A stretch of DNA of 7,095 nucleotides from Leucobacter sp. (GCA_017990305.1 JAGNOB010000082.1:1-7095); one strand, 5' to 3'; shown: positions 1 to 5,764, numbered from the stretch's first letter. Notes: generated by a model from the sequence alone, not told the origin. Program-made: numbers and translations.

Positions 1-382
1 TAGCGAAGAACGCGCGCATATCTGCGTCAAAATGGAAACCATCGCCGACCTGTGCGGTCATCCATGCCCGTACGGCCTGGCTGGAACGCTGCCCCGCGGG
101 GACCAACGTCGAGCCAGTCAAGTCGCCACTGAGCTGCTTTGATCGGCCACCGGTGGCAGCGGCGGGCTCAACGAACGGATGCCCGGCAAGCTTCGCCGAA
201 ATTCGCTCGGTCAGCAGCGTTTTTCCTCCCGTGGCACGTATCCCGAGAGCCCGCGCAACCTCAGCAAGCTCCTCCTTGAGCCAGTACCAGCGCGCGAACT
301 CCTCCGCACTGAGATCGCCCGTGGGCGCCGGACGACTGCTTGCCGCGCTTTCGTGGCTGGCGTCTCGGGTCGATGTAGGCAT
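1..382 (-). CDS. SAP-like / DUF6434 domain protein (partial, 3' end beyond window)
   Basis: The reading frame starts at the ATG at 382-380 and runs off the left edge after 127 codons without a stop. Residues about 24-68 resemble a SAP-type helix-turn-helix fold: an acidic start, then RWYWLKEELAEVARALG, then TGGK and LTERISAKL. From about residue 85 (LSGDLTG, PAGQRSSQAVRAWM, then FDADMRAFFA) it matches what I recall of the DUF6434 family, which often follows such a module. SAP modules bind nucleic acid in other proteins, but the role of this family is unknown. The first 22 residues are Ser/Ala/Thr-rich and probably disordered. The start is well fixed because the in-frame codon four positions upstream (394-392) is TAG. 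There is no good Shine-Dalgarno sequence; a TAGGCT hexamer ends 6 bases before the ATG, which suggests a leaderless message. The gene is divergent from the acetyltransferase gene at 449. The family call is from memory of conserved blocks, not a search. Confidence 0.8.
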   Translation of the reverse strand, partial: MPTSTRDASHESAASSRPAPTGDLSAEEFARWYWLKEELAEVARALGIRATGGKTLLTERISAKLAGHPFVEPAAATGGRSKQLSGDLTGSTLVPAGQRSSQAVRAWMTAQVGDGFHFDADMRAFFA

Positions 383-388
383 CGTGCA

Positions 389-394
389 AGCCTA
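389..394 (-). promoter_or_regulatory. -10 element TAGGCT of a probable leaderless promoter
   Basis: On the minus strand TAGGCT is followed by 6 bases and then the ATG at 382. This fits the actinobacterial TAnnnT -10 with transcription starting at the A of the ATG. No good -35 is visible at the usual distance. The TAG of the hexamer is in frame with the gene and is its upstream stop. A -35 at normal spacing would fall on the -35 of the divergent promoter at 414-442. Confidence 0.45.
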
Positions 395-413
395 GCAACG
401 CCGGTGAGCTCTC

Positions 414-442
414 TTGGCGTGCTCTCGCGGCACCGCTAGCGT
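414..442 (+). promoter_or_regulatory. Promoter TTGGCG-N17-TAGCGT of a probable leaderless acetyltransferase gene
   Basis: TTGGCG (414-419) and TAGCGT (437-442) are 17 bases apart, the standard spacing. The hexamer ends 6 bases before the ATG at 449, so transcription would begin at or next to the start codon. The bases between are TAAGGC; the AAGG is too close to the ATG to act as a ribosome binding site. Both TAG (437-439) and TAA (443-445) are in-frame stops, so translation cannot start further upstream. Confidence 0.55.
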
Positions 443-448
443 TAAGGC

Positions 449-991
449 ATGTTCGGGATACGGCGAATCAGCGATAGCGTCACGATGCGTCCCCTATCGG
501 TGTCCGACGCGGGGGCGCTCGCGGACGCCTACGTCAGGAATCGGACGCACCTCGCGCAGTGGGAGCCGATCCGTCCCACTGGGTACTATGGCGAGGCATG
601 GCAGGCAGCGGACCTCGCGCGCCGCGCGGCGGAGGCTGACTCAGGCTTAGGCGTATCGCTCGGACTCTTTAGTGGAGACGCCGTTATCGGCCGCTTCAAT
701 ATTGCGGGTATCTCGCGCGGGCCGTTCCAGAGCGCAGGGCTGGGATACTGGGTCGACCATGAGCACGCCGGCCGCGGTCTCGCTTCTACTGCCGTGCAAG
801 CCATAGTCAGTTCAGCTCGCGCTGAGCTCCGACTCCACCGGCTCGAGGCGAGCACGCTCCTCCATAACATCGGCTCGCAACGCGTGCTCGAGAAAGCTGG
901 CTTCGAGCGAATCGGGATGGCGCCCAAGTACCTGCGGATCGCCGGCGAATGGCAGGATCATGCCCTGTTTCAAGTCATCCTGCACGACTAG
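449..991 (+). CDS. GNAT N-acetyltransferase, RimJ/RimL type
   Basis: A 180-residue protein of normal length for RimJ/RimL-type acetyltransferases, which transfer acetyl from acetyl-CoA to the alpha-amino group of ribosomal proteins or to small-molecule amines. It opens with RPLSVSDAGALADAYVRNR (about 14-32), typical of the family. The acetyl-CoA loop (motif A) is at about 98-115, LGYWVDHEHAGRGLASTAV, where the pyrophosphate-binding part is HAGRGLA. The block at about 129-156 (LHRLEASTLLHN, SQRVLEKAGFERIG) is the usual C-terminal signature, followed by the tail YLRIAGEWQDHALFQVI. The ATG at 449 is preferred because stops lie in frame just upstream and a promoter sits at leaderless distance. 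The internal ATG at 485 would keep the domain but has no upstream signal. The gene converges on the DinB-family gene, with 23 bases between the stop codons. The substrate cannot be told from sequence. Confidence 0.93.
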   Translation: MFGIRRISDSVTMRPLSVSDAGALADAYVRNRTHLAQWEPIRPTGYYGEAWQAADLARRAAEADSGLGVSLGLFSGDAVIGRFNIAGISRGPFQSAGLGYWVDHEHAGRGLASTAVQAIVSSARAELRLHRLEASTLLHNIGSQRVLEKAGFERIGMAPKYLRIAGEWQDHALFQVILHD

Positions 992-1014
992 CCGGCCATC
1001 CGGCCGCGAGCCGA

Positions 1015-1533
1015 CTACCGAGCCTCGAAAGCCTGAGCGCCGATCCCCGCTACGTAGGTCGCCTGGGCAACATGTTCGAGCGCATCGGCTGAGATGCTCA
1101 CGAGACGCACCCCAAGGGTGACTGCCGGATCCCAGTTCTTGTCAACGATACGGTCGAGGTCTGTCTCACTCAGCGAGGCAATATAGGCGACCTGCGCATC
1201 GACGACTGCTGCGAGGTGATCGACAAGGAGATCAGCATCGTGCACGACGATAGCCCGCGCCTGCTCAGGCGTGTGCCCGTAGCCCAGGTCTCCCGGCGCA
1301 ACGTCGAGCCCGAATCGCTCGGCGTAGCCTCCTGCGATCCACACCGATTCGCCTCCGGTGAGCGCGGTGAGCTGCACGTCGATCTCTCGAGCGGCGTGCC
1401 ACAGTAGCCAAGCGACCGAGTTGTCGTGGTGCGGATGGGCGTTGAGGAGTTCGGCAGTGAGCTTGCTGCGAAGCATCTCTGCGGCCTGCTGCGGGCGACG
1501 GGCGAGGTCAATGAGCGCTGCTGTTGCATCCAT
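1015..1533 (-). CDS. DinB superfamily (DUF664-like) protein
   Basis: From the ATG at 1533 the protein has 172 residues and is largely helical, as expected for the DinB/YfiT four-helix bundle. In actinobacteria relatives include mycothiol-dependent enzymes, but many members have no known reaction. Visible family blocks are HHDNSVAWLLWHAAREIDVQ (about 35-54) with His46, and SISADALEHVAQATYVAG (about 146-163) with His154. The third metal ligand of the classical three-His site, usually four residues after the second His, is absent here (Ala158), so metal binding is uncertain. An in-frame ATG at 1563 would add ten residues of unlike character. I prefer 1533 because the domain begins there and it has AGGGTGA 5-11 bases upstream, which also contains TAGGGT, a possible -10 seven bases before the ATG. 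It lies 50 bases downstream of the lipoprotein gene on the same strand, so the two may be cotranscribed. It converges on the acetyltransferase gene at 449. Confidence 0.88.
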   Translation of the reverse strand: MDATAALIDLARRPQQAAEMLRSKLTAELLNAHPHHDNSVAWLLWHAAREIDVQLTALTGGESVWIAGGYAERFGLDVAPGDLGYGHTPEQARAIVVHDADLLVDHLAAVVDAQVAYIASLSETDLDRIVDKNWDPAVTLGVRLVSISADALEHVAQATYVAGIGAQAFEAR

Positions 1534-1540
1534 GCACGTC

Positions 1541-1546
1541 ACCCTA
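1541..1546 (-). promoter_or_regulatory. Possible -10 element TAGGGT (overlaps a Shine-Dalgarno-like AGGGTGA)
   Basis: On the minus strand TAGGGT is followed by 7 bases and the ATG at 1533. The same bases read AGGGTGA, which could instead be a ribosome binding site for a message starting upstream, for instance from the lipoprotein gene. No clear -35 is seen. Either reading supports 1533 over 1563 as the start. Confidence 0.3.
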
Positions 1547-1583
1547 TGCCTGCCGACTGTCATTCGCCCGGGTACCGGGGCGG

Positions 1584-1919
1584 TCAGCCGGTGAGCGTGC
1601 AGCCGCTGTCCTCGACGATGAGCCGCATCGTCGGGTTAAGCTCATCCGTTGCACCGGCGACCGAGCAGTAGCCGGACGCGTTGATCTCGGTATGACCGAG
1701 CGGAACGTCTTCAAGCACGATCGTCGTTCCGCTGTCGAGCGTCAAGCTGTCGTAGACTTCTCCGCCCACGATCACGGTGATAGCTAACGGCTTTTCGTCC
1801 ATAGCTTCGTCGAGGCTACGCACTTCAACCGTTACCGTTCCCGTCGGGGTCGAAGAGCAGCCAGTGATCGCGAGCGCTGCCAATGCTACACAGGCTGCTG
1901 CTATGAATTTCCGATGCAT
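1584..1919 (-). CDS. Small secreted lipoprotein, unknown function
   Basis: The predicted precursor has 111 residues. The N-terminus MHRKF is followed by an Ala-rich hydrophobic stretch and the lipobox ITGC (about residues 18-21), so signal peptidase II should cleave before the Cys and a lipid would anchor the protein to the outer face of the membrane. The mature part of about 90 residues is rich in Thr, Val, Ile and acidic residues and looks all-beta (TGTVTVEVRSL, ITVIVGGEVYDSLTL, TTIVLEDVPLG). Two further Cys, in SGYCSVAG and EDSGCTLTG, could form a disulfide. I do not recognise the family. The ATG at 1919 is chosen over one at 1964 because GGGAG lies 9 bases upstream and the longer form would put 15 charged residues before the signal peptide and start beside the aceA terminator. 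The DinB-family gene follows on the same strand after 50 bases. Confidence 0.85.
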   Translation of the reverse strand: MHRKFIAAACVALAALAITGCSSTPTGTVTVEVRSLDEAMDEKPLAITVIVGGEVYDSLTLDSGTTIVLEDVPLGHTEINASGYCSVAGATDELNPTMRLIVEDSGCTLTG

Positions 1920-1968
1920 ACCCGCAGTCTCCCACACCCGCATCGCGCGGCGCAGCTTCCGCACAACA

Positions 1969-2004
1969 CAAACGGGGGCCCGACCGAAGCCGGACCCCCG
2001 TTTG
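1969..2004 (-). terminator. Hairpin terminator after aceA
   Basis: A perfect 10-bp inverted repeat, CAAACGGGGG (1969-1978) and CCCCCGTTTG (1995-2004), encloses 16 bases, in which CCG and CGG can pair further after one mismatch. It lies 47 bases past the aceA stop codon. On the minus strand the stem is followed by TGTTGTG, a moderately U-rich tail. On the plus strand the following bases are not U-rich. It should insulate the lipoprotein gene from aceA transcription. Confidence 0.85.
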
Positions 2005-2051
2005 CGGGAAATTTGATCGCCTCTACGTGGGCTTTAGGCCCCGGAGACTGA

Positions 2052-3647
2052 CTAGTTGAACTGGTTCATCGTGTTGTCCTTACCACCTGCCTTCAGCGCT
2101 GCGTCACCTGCGAAGTACTCCTTGTGGTTGTCGCCGAGGTCGCTGCCTGCCATGTTCTGGTGCTTCACGGTAGCAATGCCCTGGCGGATTTCCTCGCGCT
2201 GCACGTCGCGAACGTAGGTGAGCATGCCCTCGTCACCGAAGTAGCCCTTTGCGAGGTTGTCTGTCGACAGCGCAGCAGTGTGGTAGGTCGGCAGGGTGAT
2301 GAGGTGGTGGAAGATGCCTGCGCGAGCGGCACCGTCGCGCTGGAAAGTGCGGATCTTTTCGTCAGCGAGATCGGCAAGCTCGGTGCCGTCGTACTCGACG
2401 CTCATGAGAGCCTCGCGATCGTAAGCCGACACGTCCTTGCCCTCTTCTGCGAGCTGGTCGAATGCCTGCTGGCGGAAGTTCAGAGTCCAGTTGAACGAAG
2501 GGCTGTTGTTGTAGACGAGCTTCGCGTTCGGGATAACCTCGCGGATGCGATCCACCATGCCGGCGATCTGCTCAACGTGCGGCTTCTCGGTCTCGATCCA
2601 GAGGAGGTCGGCACCATTCTGCAGCGACGTGATGCTGTCGAGCACACAACGGTCTTCGCCGGTTCCGGCGCGGAACTGGAAGAGGTTCGATGCAAGGCGC
2701 TTCGGGCGGAGCAGCTTGCCGTCACGCTTGATGACGACATCACCATTGCCGAGGTCAGCATCGGAGATCTCTTCGACGTCAAGGAACGAGTTGTACTGGT
2801 CGCCAAGGTCACCAGGGGTCTGGCTCACGGCGATCTTCTGCGTGAGACCAGCTCCGAGGGAGTCGGTGCGCGAAACGATCACACCGTTGTCGATGCCGAG
2901 CTCAAGGAACGCGTACCGGATCGCGTTGATCTTCGCGACAAAATCCTCGTGAGGAACGGTCACCTTTCCGTCCTGGTGGCCGCACTGCTTCTCGTCGGAG
3001 ACCTGGTTCTCGACCTGCAGCGCGCAAGCGCCGGCCTCGATCATCTTCTTTGCGAGGAGGTAGGTCGCCTCGGGGTTGCCGAAGCCAGCGTCGATGTCGG
3101 CGATGATCGGCACGACGTGGGTCTCAAAGTTGTCGATCTGCGACTGGATGAACTCAACTGCGGTTTCGTCGCCTGCGACTCGGGCCTCGTCGAGCTGCGT
3201 GAAGAGCAGGTCAAGCTCACGGGCGTCTGCCTGGCGAAGGAAGGTGTAAAGCTCCTCGATCAGCGCAGGCACGGAGGTCTTCTCGTGCATCGACTGGTCG
3301 GGCAGCGGTCCAAACTCGGAGCGCAGAGCAGCAACCATCCAGCCCGAGAGGTACAGGTAGCGCTTGTTTGTGGTCTTCAGGTGCTTCTTGATGGAGATCA
3401 TCTTCTGCTGGCCGATGAAACCGTGCCAAACGCCGAGCGACTGGGTGTAGAGCGAGGAATCCGCGTCGTACTCTTCCATGTCCTTGCGCATGATGTCTGC
3501 GGTGTACTGCGCGATCTCGAGGCCGGTCTTGAAACGGTTCTGCGCCCGCATGCGTGCGACGTACTCGGGATTGATGCGGTCCCAGCTGCTGCCGTGCTGC
3601 GCCTTGAGTGCTTCTACGGCTTCGATGTCGTTGCTGAATGCAGTCAT
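2052..3647 (-). CDS. aceA: Isocitrate lyase (long, about 531-residue form)
   Basis: Isocitrate lyase cleaves isocitrate to succinate and glyoxylate, the first step of the glyoxylate shunt, and lets cells grow on acetate or fatty acids. It is a cytosolic, Mg-dependent enzyme, normally a homotetramer. The protein has 531 residues. The active-site motif KQCGH is at 220-224, with catalytic Cys222. The metal/substrate loop IADIDAGFGN is at 182-191, and the substrate-binding segment NSPSFNW at 381-387 and TLPTYHTAAL at 451-460 are also intact. SGWMVAAL is at 101-108. The length and KQCGH with its flanks match the Pseudomonas-type enzyme better than the shorter form of about 430 residues with KKCGH found in E. 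coli and M. tuberculosis ICL1. The ATG at 3647 has AAAGGAG five bases upstream. Strong C-ending codon bias suggests high expression. The gene is monocistronic: a terminator follows, and the 5' region has inverted repeats that may bind regulators. Malate synthase is not in the window. Confidence 0.98.
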   Translation of the reverse strand: MTAFSNDIEAVEALKAQHGSSWDRINPEYVARMRAQNRFKTGLEIAQYTADIMRKDMEEYDADSSLYTQSLGVWHGFIGQQKMISIKKHLKTTNKRYLYLSGWMVAALRSEFGPLPDQSMHEKTSVPALIEELYTFLRQADARELDLLFTQLDEARVAGDETAVEFIQSQIDNFETHVVPIIADIDAGFGNPEATYLLAKKMIEAGACALQVENQVSDEKQCGHQDGKVTVPHEDFVAKINAIRYAFLELGIDNGVIVSRTDSLGAGLTQKIAVSQTPGDLGDQYNSFLDVEEISDADLGNGDVVIKRDGKLLRPKRLASNLFQFRAGTGEDRCVLDSITSLQNGADLLWIETEKPHVEQIAGMVDRIREVIPNAKLVYNNSPSFNWTLNFRQQAFDQLAEEGKDVSAYDREALMSVEYDGTELADLADEKIRTFQRDGAARAGIFHHLITLPTYHTAALSTDNLAKGYFGDEGMLTYVRDVQREEIRQGIATVKHQNMAGSDLGDNHKEYFAGDAALKAGGKDNTMNQFN

Positions 3648-3652
3648 GGTGA

Positions 3653-3659
3653 CTCCTTT
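3653..3659 (-). promoter_or_regulatory. Strong ribosome binding site of aceA (AAAGGAG)
   Basis: On the minus strand AAAGGAG is followed by TCACC and the ATG at 3647, so spacing is 5 bases. It is the strongest Shine-Dalgarno sequence in the window and contrasts with the leaderless-looking genes around it. Confidence 0.85.
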
Positions 3660-3671
3660 GTAGTAATTGCC

Positions 3672-3691
3672 AGATCACGTCGCGGTGATCT
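3672..3691 (-). promoter_or_regulatory. Inverted repeat in the aceA 5' region (candidate operator or hairpin)
   Basis: AGATCAC (3672-3678) and GTGATCT (3685-3691) are perfect 7-bp arms around GTCGCG. The element lies 25-44 bases upstream of the aceA start, just before the ribosome binding site. It could be a repressor operator near the transcription start or a hairpin in the leader. The half-sites face the opposite way from the CRP/GlxR pattern (GTGA-N6-TCAC), so I do not assign it to that family. No regulator can be named. Confidence 0.4.
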
Positions 3692-3748
3692 TTCTGGGCT
3701 AGTTCTTACTCTGCACCCTCTACAGAGACCCAAGCGCACAATCCAGAG

Positions 3749-3759
3749 GTGAAATTCAC
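3749..3759. promoter_or_regulatory. Short inverted repeat GTGAAATTCAC upstream of aceA
   Basis: Five-base arms GTGAA and TTCAC flank one base, centred about 107 bases upstream of the aceA start. The GTGA/TCAC halves are shared with the repeat at 3672-3691 but in opposite orientation. It is a possible binding site for a dimeric regulator. It is short enough to occur by chance. Confidence 0.25.
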
Positions 3760-4265
3760 GAGTATTTCTGCTCGACAGAAGAATCCGAGCTTTGGGGGCT
3801 CCGAGAGCACGCACAGGCTTGTTCGCTGACGAACGCCCGGGCTGACTAGCAGCACCTCTTGGCGCCACCACTCACAATCAAAAACCAGTTCCGTCGGAGA
3901 GGACCGATGAAGCGCGCGGATGATTCACCCGCCCGCCCCTCACGCCGGTCACGTACGTCGTGCGAGCAGGCGGCGCTGCCCGATCCGGCCCGGTCGTCTC
4001 GCTCGGTGTCGCCGCAGCGTTTGCTGGCGTGATCGCGTTCGCACCTGGGGCTTGGATGGCCAGGCGCATCCCCATGAACATGGGCGGGGCAGCCGCAGTA
4101 ACTTGCTGCACCAGCCACGGCTCTGACCTGCGGGTCGTCACGAAAGACATCGACATTGTCGTGCGCATCACCGAAAGGCTCGGAGAACAGGGCACAGTCC
4201 CTCGGAAGCTCCCGGGGCTCGACACCACAGCCAGAGCAAGACCTACGGGTGATTTGAGGCTCGAT

Positions 4266-4271
4266 TATGCT
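4266..4271 (+). promoter_or_regulatory. -10 element TATGCT of a probable leaderless promoter
   Basis: TATGCT is followed by 6 bases and the ATG at 4278, the same spacing as at 389-394, 437-442 and 5637-5642. No good -35 lies at 16-18 bases. There is no Shine-Dalgarno sequence at a useful distance: TGAGG is about 18 bases upstream of the ATG. Confidence 0.45.
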
Positions 4272-4277
4272 CAACTC

Positions 4278-4640
4278 ATGGCCGAAAAAGCAAAGACCGT
4301 CGAAGAGTATCTCGAACGCCTCTCCCCCGAGTTTCGTGAGGAACTGGAGCGTATTCGCTCACTCGTACTGGAGCTCGCACCGGAAGCAGAAGAAACGATG
4401 AGCTACGGCATGCCGACGCTTAAGTATCGCGGACGGGCGCTCGTGTATTTCACCGCTTCGAAGAAACACCTGAGCTTCTACCCGTCCTCTTGGGCGATCG
4501 AGGAACTTGCGGGCGAGCTCGCTGCGTACAAGCGAACTGAACACTCGATACAGTTCACCCCCGAAACGGCTCTCCCCACGGACCTCATCGAGCGGTTGGT
4601 GCGCATCCACCTGCGGGAGATTGACGCGGGTCGCCAGTAA
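4278..4640 (+). CDS. DUF1801 (YdhG-like) protein
   Basis: A 120-residue protein that fits DUF1801, the YdhG-like fold. One Bacillus subtilis member is described as a frataxin-like iron chaperone, but most members are uncharacterised, so an iron role here is only a possibility. Conserved blocks are the N-terminal TVEEYLERLSPEFREELERIR (about 7-27), the hallmark EETMSYGMPTLKYRGRALVYF (about 38-58), then KKHLSFYPS (62-70) and AAYKRTEHSIQFTPETALP (82-100). The last segment, LIERLVRIHLREID, is the usual C-terminal helix. The frame is open well upstream, with a GTG at 3960. I choose the ATG at 4278 because it gives the standard family length and beginning and has a TATGCT -10 six bases before it. 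The gene stands alone and points toward the acetyltransferase gene at 4998. No partner nearby suggests a pathway. Confidence 0.92.
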   Translation: MAEKAKTVEEYLERLSPEFREELERIRSLVLELAPEAEETMSYGMPTLKYRGRALVYFTASKKHLSFYPSSWAIEELAGELAAYKRTEHSIQFTPETALPTDLIERLVRIHLREIDAGRQ

Positions 4641-4997
4641 GGTTGTCACTCCCCAAGGCTCCAGCTCCCCGGCGAGAGCGTGTCGGCGGCAGACTCTCCC
4701 CTCCTGAGAGGTTCCGATCCCGACACCCAAGTGCACGCCGACCGGGACGAAGGAATCGCAGCGAACCGATCCACGCGTGTAGCTGCACTGGCAGGATCCG
4801 CCACTGCGCCCCAGAGCAACCGTCAACCTTGCTGGCAGTGGACTCGGCATAGCGTGATGTCGAGCATGCTCATTCGTCACCCAAACGCGTGTATTGACAG
4901 CCGAGTTGGGCAAGCCGAGCCAGATGCCAGCATCTCTGCCCCTGGCTTCCGGGCGCGATTCCGCCAGCTCAGCTTCGCTCAAGCTCGACGTCGACCA
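4641..4997. other. Stretch without a recognisable gene between convergent genes
   Basis: This 357-base region lies between the ends of the DUF1801 gene and the second GNAT gene. A minus-strand frame is open across it but has no family blocks, is rich in Arg, Gly and Cys, and runs on antisense through the DUF1801 gene. Small inverted repeats occur (GAGAG/CTCTC near 4674-4710, AGATGC-CA-GCATCT at 4922-4935, and a larger one at 4801-4841), but none has a U-rich tail. It is unusually long for a gap between convergent genes and may hold decayed sequence. Confidence 0.5.
4801..4841. repeat. Imperfect inverted repeat between convergent genes
   Basis: CCACTGC (4801-4807) pairs with GCAGTGG (4835-4841), and inside it AGCAA (4815-4819) pairs with TTGCT (4829-4833), with an unpaired bulge on the left arm. 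It could act as a weak bidirectional transcription barrier. No T-run follows on either strand. Confidence 0.3.
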
Positions 4998-5630
4998 CTA
5001 CCCGACTTCGCTGCGCTCTCCACCCGCAGCCCGACTCATCGAGTAGACAACGGGCCCATCGGGTATCTGTGTGATCGCGTCGACAGCGAATCCTAGGCGC
5101 CGGTAGAGTCGAACGTTGTCCTCGGATGAGGTTTCGAGGGCCACGGGTGCGCGATACTCGTCTATCGTTTCGAGCCCTGCTCGAGTGACAGCCGCGCCGA
5201 GACCCCTTCCCTGGCTGAGTGGCGAGACTGCCACTGTGGCAAGCGACCAGGCCTCCGCCGGAGCTGGCGGTAGCGCAACCCCAAACACCTGAGCCAATCG
5301 ATCGCCATGGAGCTCGGCCACCCTCACCTGCAGCGCTTCCGAAGGCTGCGGTGCGTGTGGCGGCAGGAAGGCCGAGACCGAACGCAGGTTGCTGTCGGTA
5401 AACACCAGGCCGTGGTCATGCGCGTGGCCGAGGTACAGCAGCTGCAGCTCCTCAAGACGAGCATCGTATTCTTCGGCCGGAATGCTCCATCGCGTCCAGG
5501 GGTAGGCCGCAAACGCATCAGCAAGCACTCGGGCCAGACTCGGCAGGTCGGCCGCCTCAGCACGGCGAATGCTTGCAGCTTCCCGCACGTTACTTTCTGT
5601 CGTTCGACTGTTGCCCTGCCGCTCTTCCAT
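4998..5630 (-). CDS. GNAT family N-acetyltransferase, substrate unknown
   Basis: A 210-residue GNAT acetyltransferase. Residues 20-50 (SIRRAEAADLPSLARVLADAF, then YPWTRW) form the usual first strand and helices. The acetyl-CoA site (motif A) is at about 127-148: AWSLATVAVSPLSQGRGLG, with the signature Q-G-R-G-L-G. Motif B is at about 162-183: PVALETSSEDNVRLYRRLGF, where NVRLYRRLGF is the common C-terminal helix and turn. The middle section LFLP-like SAFLPPHAPQP (about 86-96) resembles broad-specificity GNATs seen in Streptomyces and other actinobacteria, but the substrate cannot be inferred. The first 18 residues are polar and may be disordered. The ATG at 5630 is supported because the in-frame codon four positions upstream is TAG, which also begins a TAGACT -10 hexamer six bases before the ATG. 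It is divergent from the membrane-protein operon at 5772 and unrelated in detail to the RimJ/RimL-type protein at 449. Confidence 0.93.
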   Translation of the reverse strand: MEERQGNSRTTESNVREAASIRRAEAADLPSLARVLADAFAAYPWTRWSIPAEEYDARLEELQLLYLGHAHDHGLVFTDSNLRSVSAFLPPHAPQPSEALQVRVAELHGDRLAQVFGVALPPAPAEAWSLATVAVSPLSQGRGLGAAVTRAGLETIDEYRAPVALETSSEDNVRLYRRLGFAVDAITQIPDGPVVYSMSRAAGGERSEVG

Positions 5631-5636
5631 ATGGCG

Positions 5637-5642
5637 AGTCTA
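5637..5642 (-). promoter_or_regulatory. -10 element TAGACT of a probable leaderless promoter
   Basis: On the minus strand TAGACT is followed by 6 bases and the ATG at 5630. Its TAG is an in-frame stop for the gene, so no upstream start is possible. No clear -35 is present, and no Shine-Dalgarno sequence lies near the ATG. Confidence 0.45.
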
Positions 5643-5735
5643 CTTTGCCCGGACACCGTGACCCCGAACATTGCCGCGCAGAACTGCCTGGGACTCACCC
5701 CTTGACTGAACGGGCGAAGCCACCCCAAGAGTCAC

Positions 5736-5764
5736 TTGCGAACTCGGAAAGTGAACGATACGCT
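5736..5764 (+). promoter_or_regulatory. Promoter TTGCGA-N17-TACGCT of the membrane protein/regulator operon
   Basis: TTGCGA (5736-5741) and TACGCT (5759-5764) are 17 bases apart. The -10 ends 7 bases before the ATG at 5772, so the message would start at or within a base or two of it. This also argues against using the upstream in-frame TTG (5736) or GTG (5751) as starts, since both lie inside the promoter. Confidence 0.55.

Larger units (their letters stand above)
3692..4277. other. Gene-poor region upstream of aceA, no convincing gene
   Basis: About 590 bases hold no gene I recognise. The part next to aceA (3692-3860) is less GC-rich and probably holds its promoter. It contains the inverted repeats GTGAA-A-TTCAC (3749-3759) and GTTCG-N4-CGAAC (3821-3834). 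From 3924 the plus-strand frame of the DUF1801 gene is open with no stop, with a GTG at 3960, and would add 106 residues including a hydrophobic stretch (SGPVVSLGVAAAFAGVIAFA). A minus-strand frame of 116 codons (4228-3878) is open over the same bases. The third codon positions of the two frames coincide, so GC bias cannot tell them apart. Neither resembles a known family. It may be decayed coding sequence, a long regulatory region, or an unrecognised small gene. Confidence 0.5.

Noticed and set aside
992..1014. CCGGCC repeats between the convergent stops as a bidirectional terminator
   Set aside because: Only a 4-bp stem can form and no T-run follows on either side.
2124..3752. A 542-codon open frame on the plus strand opposite aceA
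   Set aside because: It is antisense to a certain gene and arises from its strong C-ending codon bias. The product is Val/Leu/Arg-rich without family motifs.
3787..3797. GAGCTTTGGGG as a RamB-like site for acetate control
   Set aside because: It matches only the CTTTG core and not the flanking bases of the site known from Corynebacterium.
3821..3834. GTTCG-N4-CGAAC as a LexA (SOS) box
   Set aside because: The actinobacterial SOS box has CGAAC before GTTCG. Here the halves are in the reverse order.
3644..3871. A 75-codon minus-strand frame overlapping the start of aceA
   Set aside because: It lies in the aceA promoter region, is Arg-rich, has no family motif and would cover the ribosome binding site.
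3907..4032. A 41-codon plus-strand frame with GGAGAGG four bases before its ATG
   Set aside because: The ribosome-binding-like sequence is good, but the product is only Arg/Ser/Pro-rich, there is no promoter match, and a larger open frame overlaps it.
4359..4982. A 207-codon minus-strand frame across 4641-4982 and into the DUF1801 gene
   Set aside because: Nearly half is antisense to a confident gene, and the rest shows no family blocks and an odd Arg/Cys-rich make-up.
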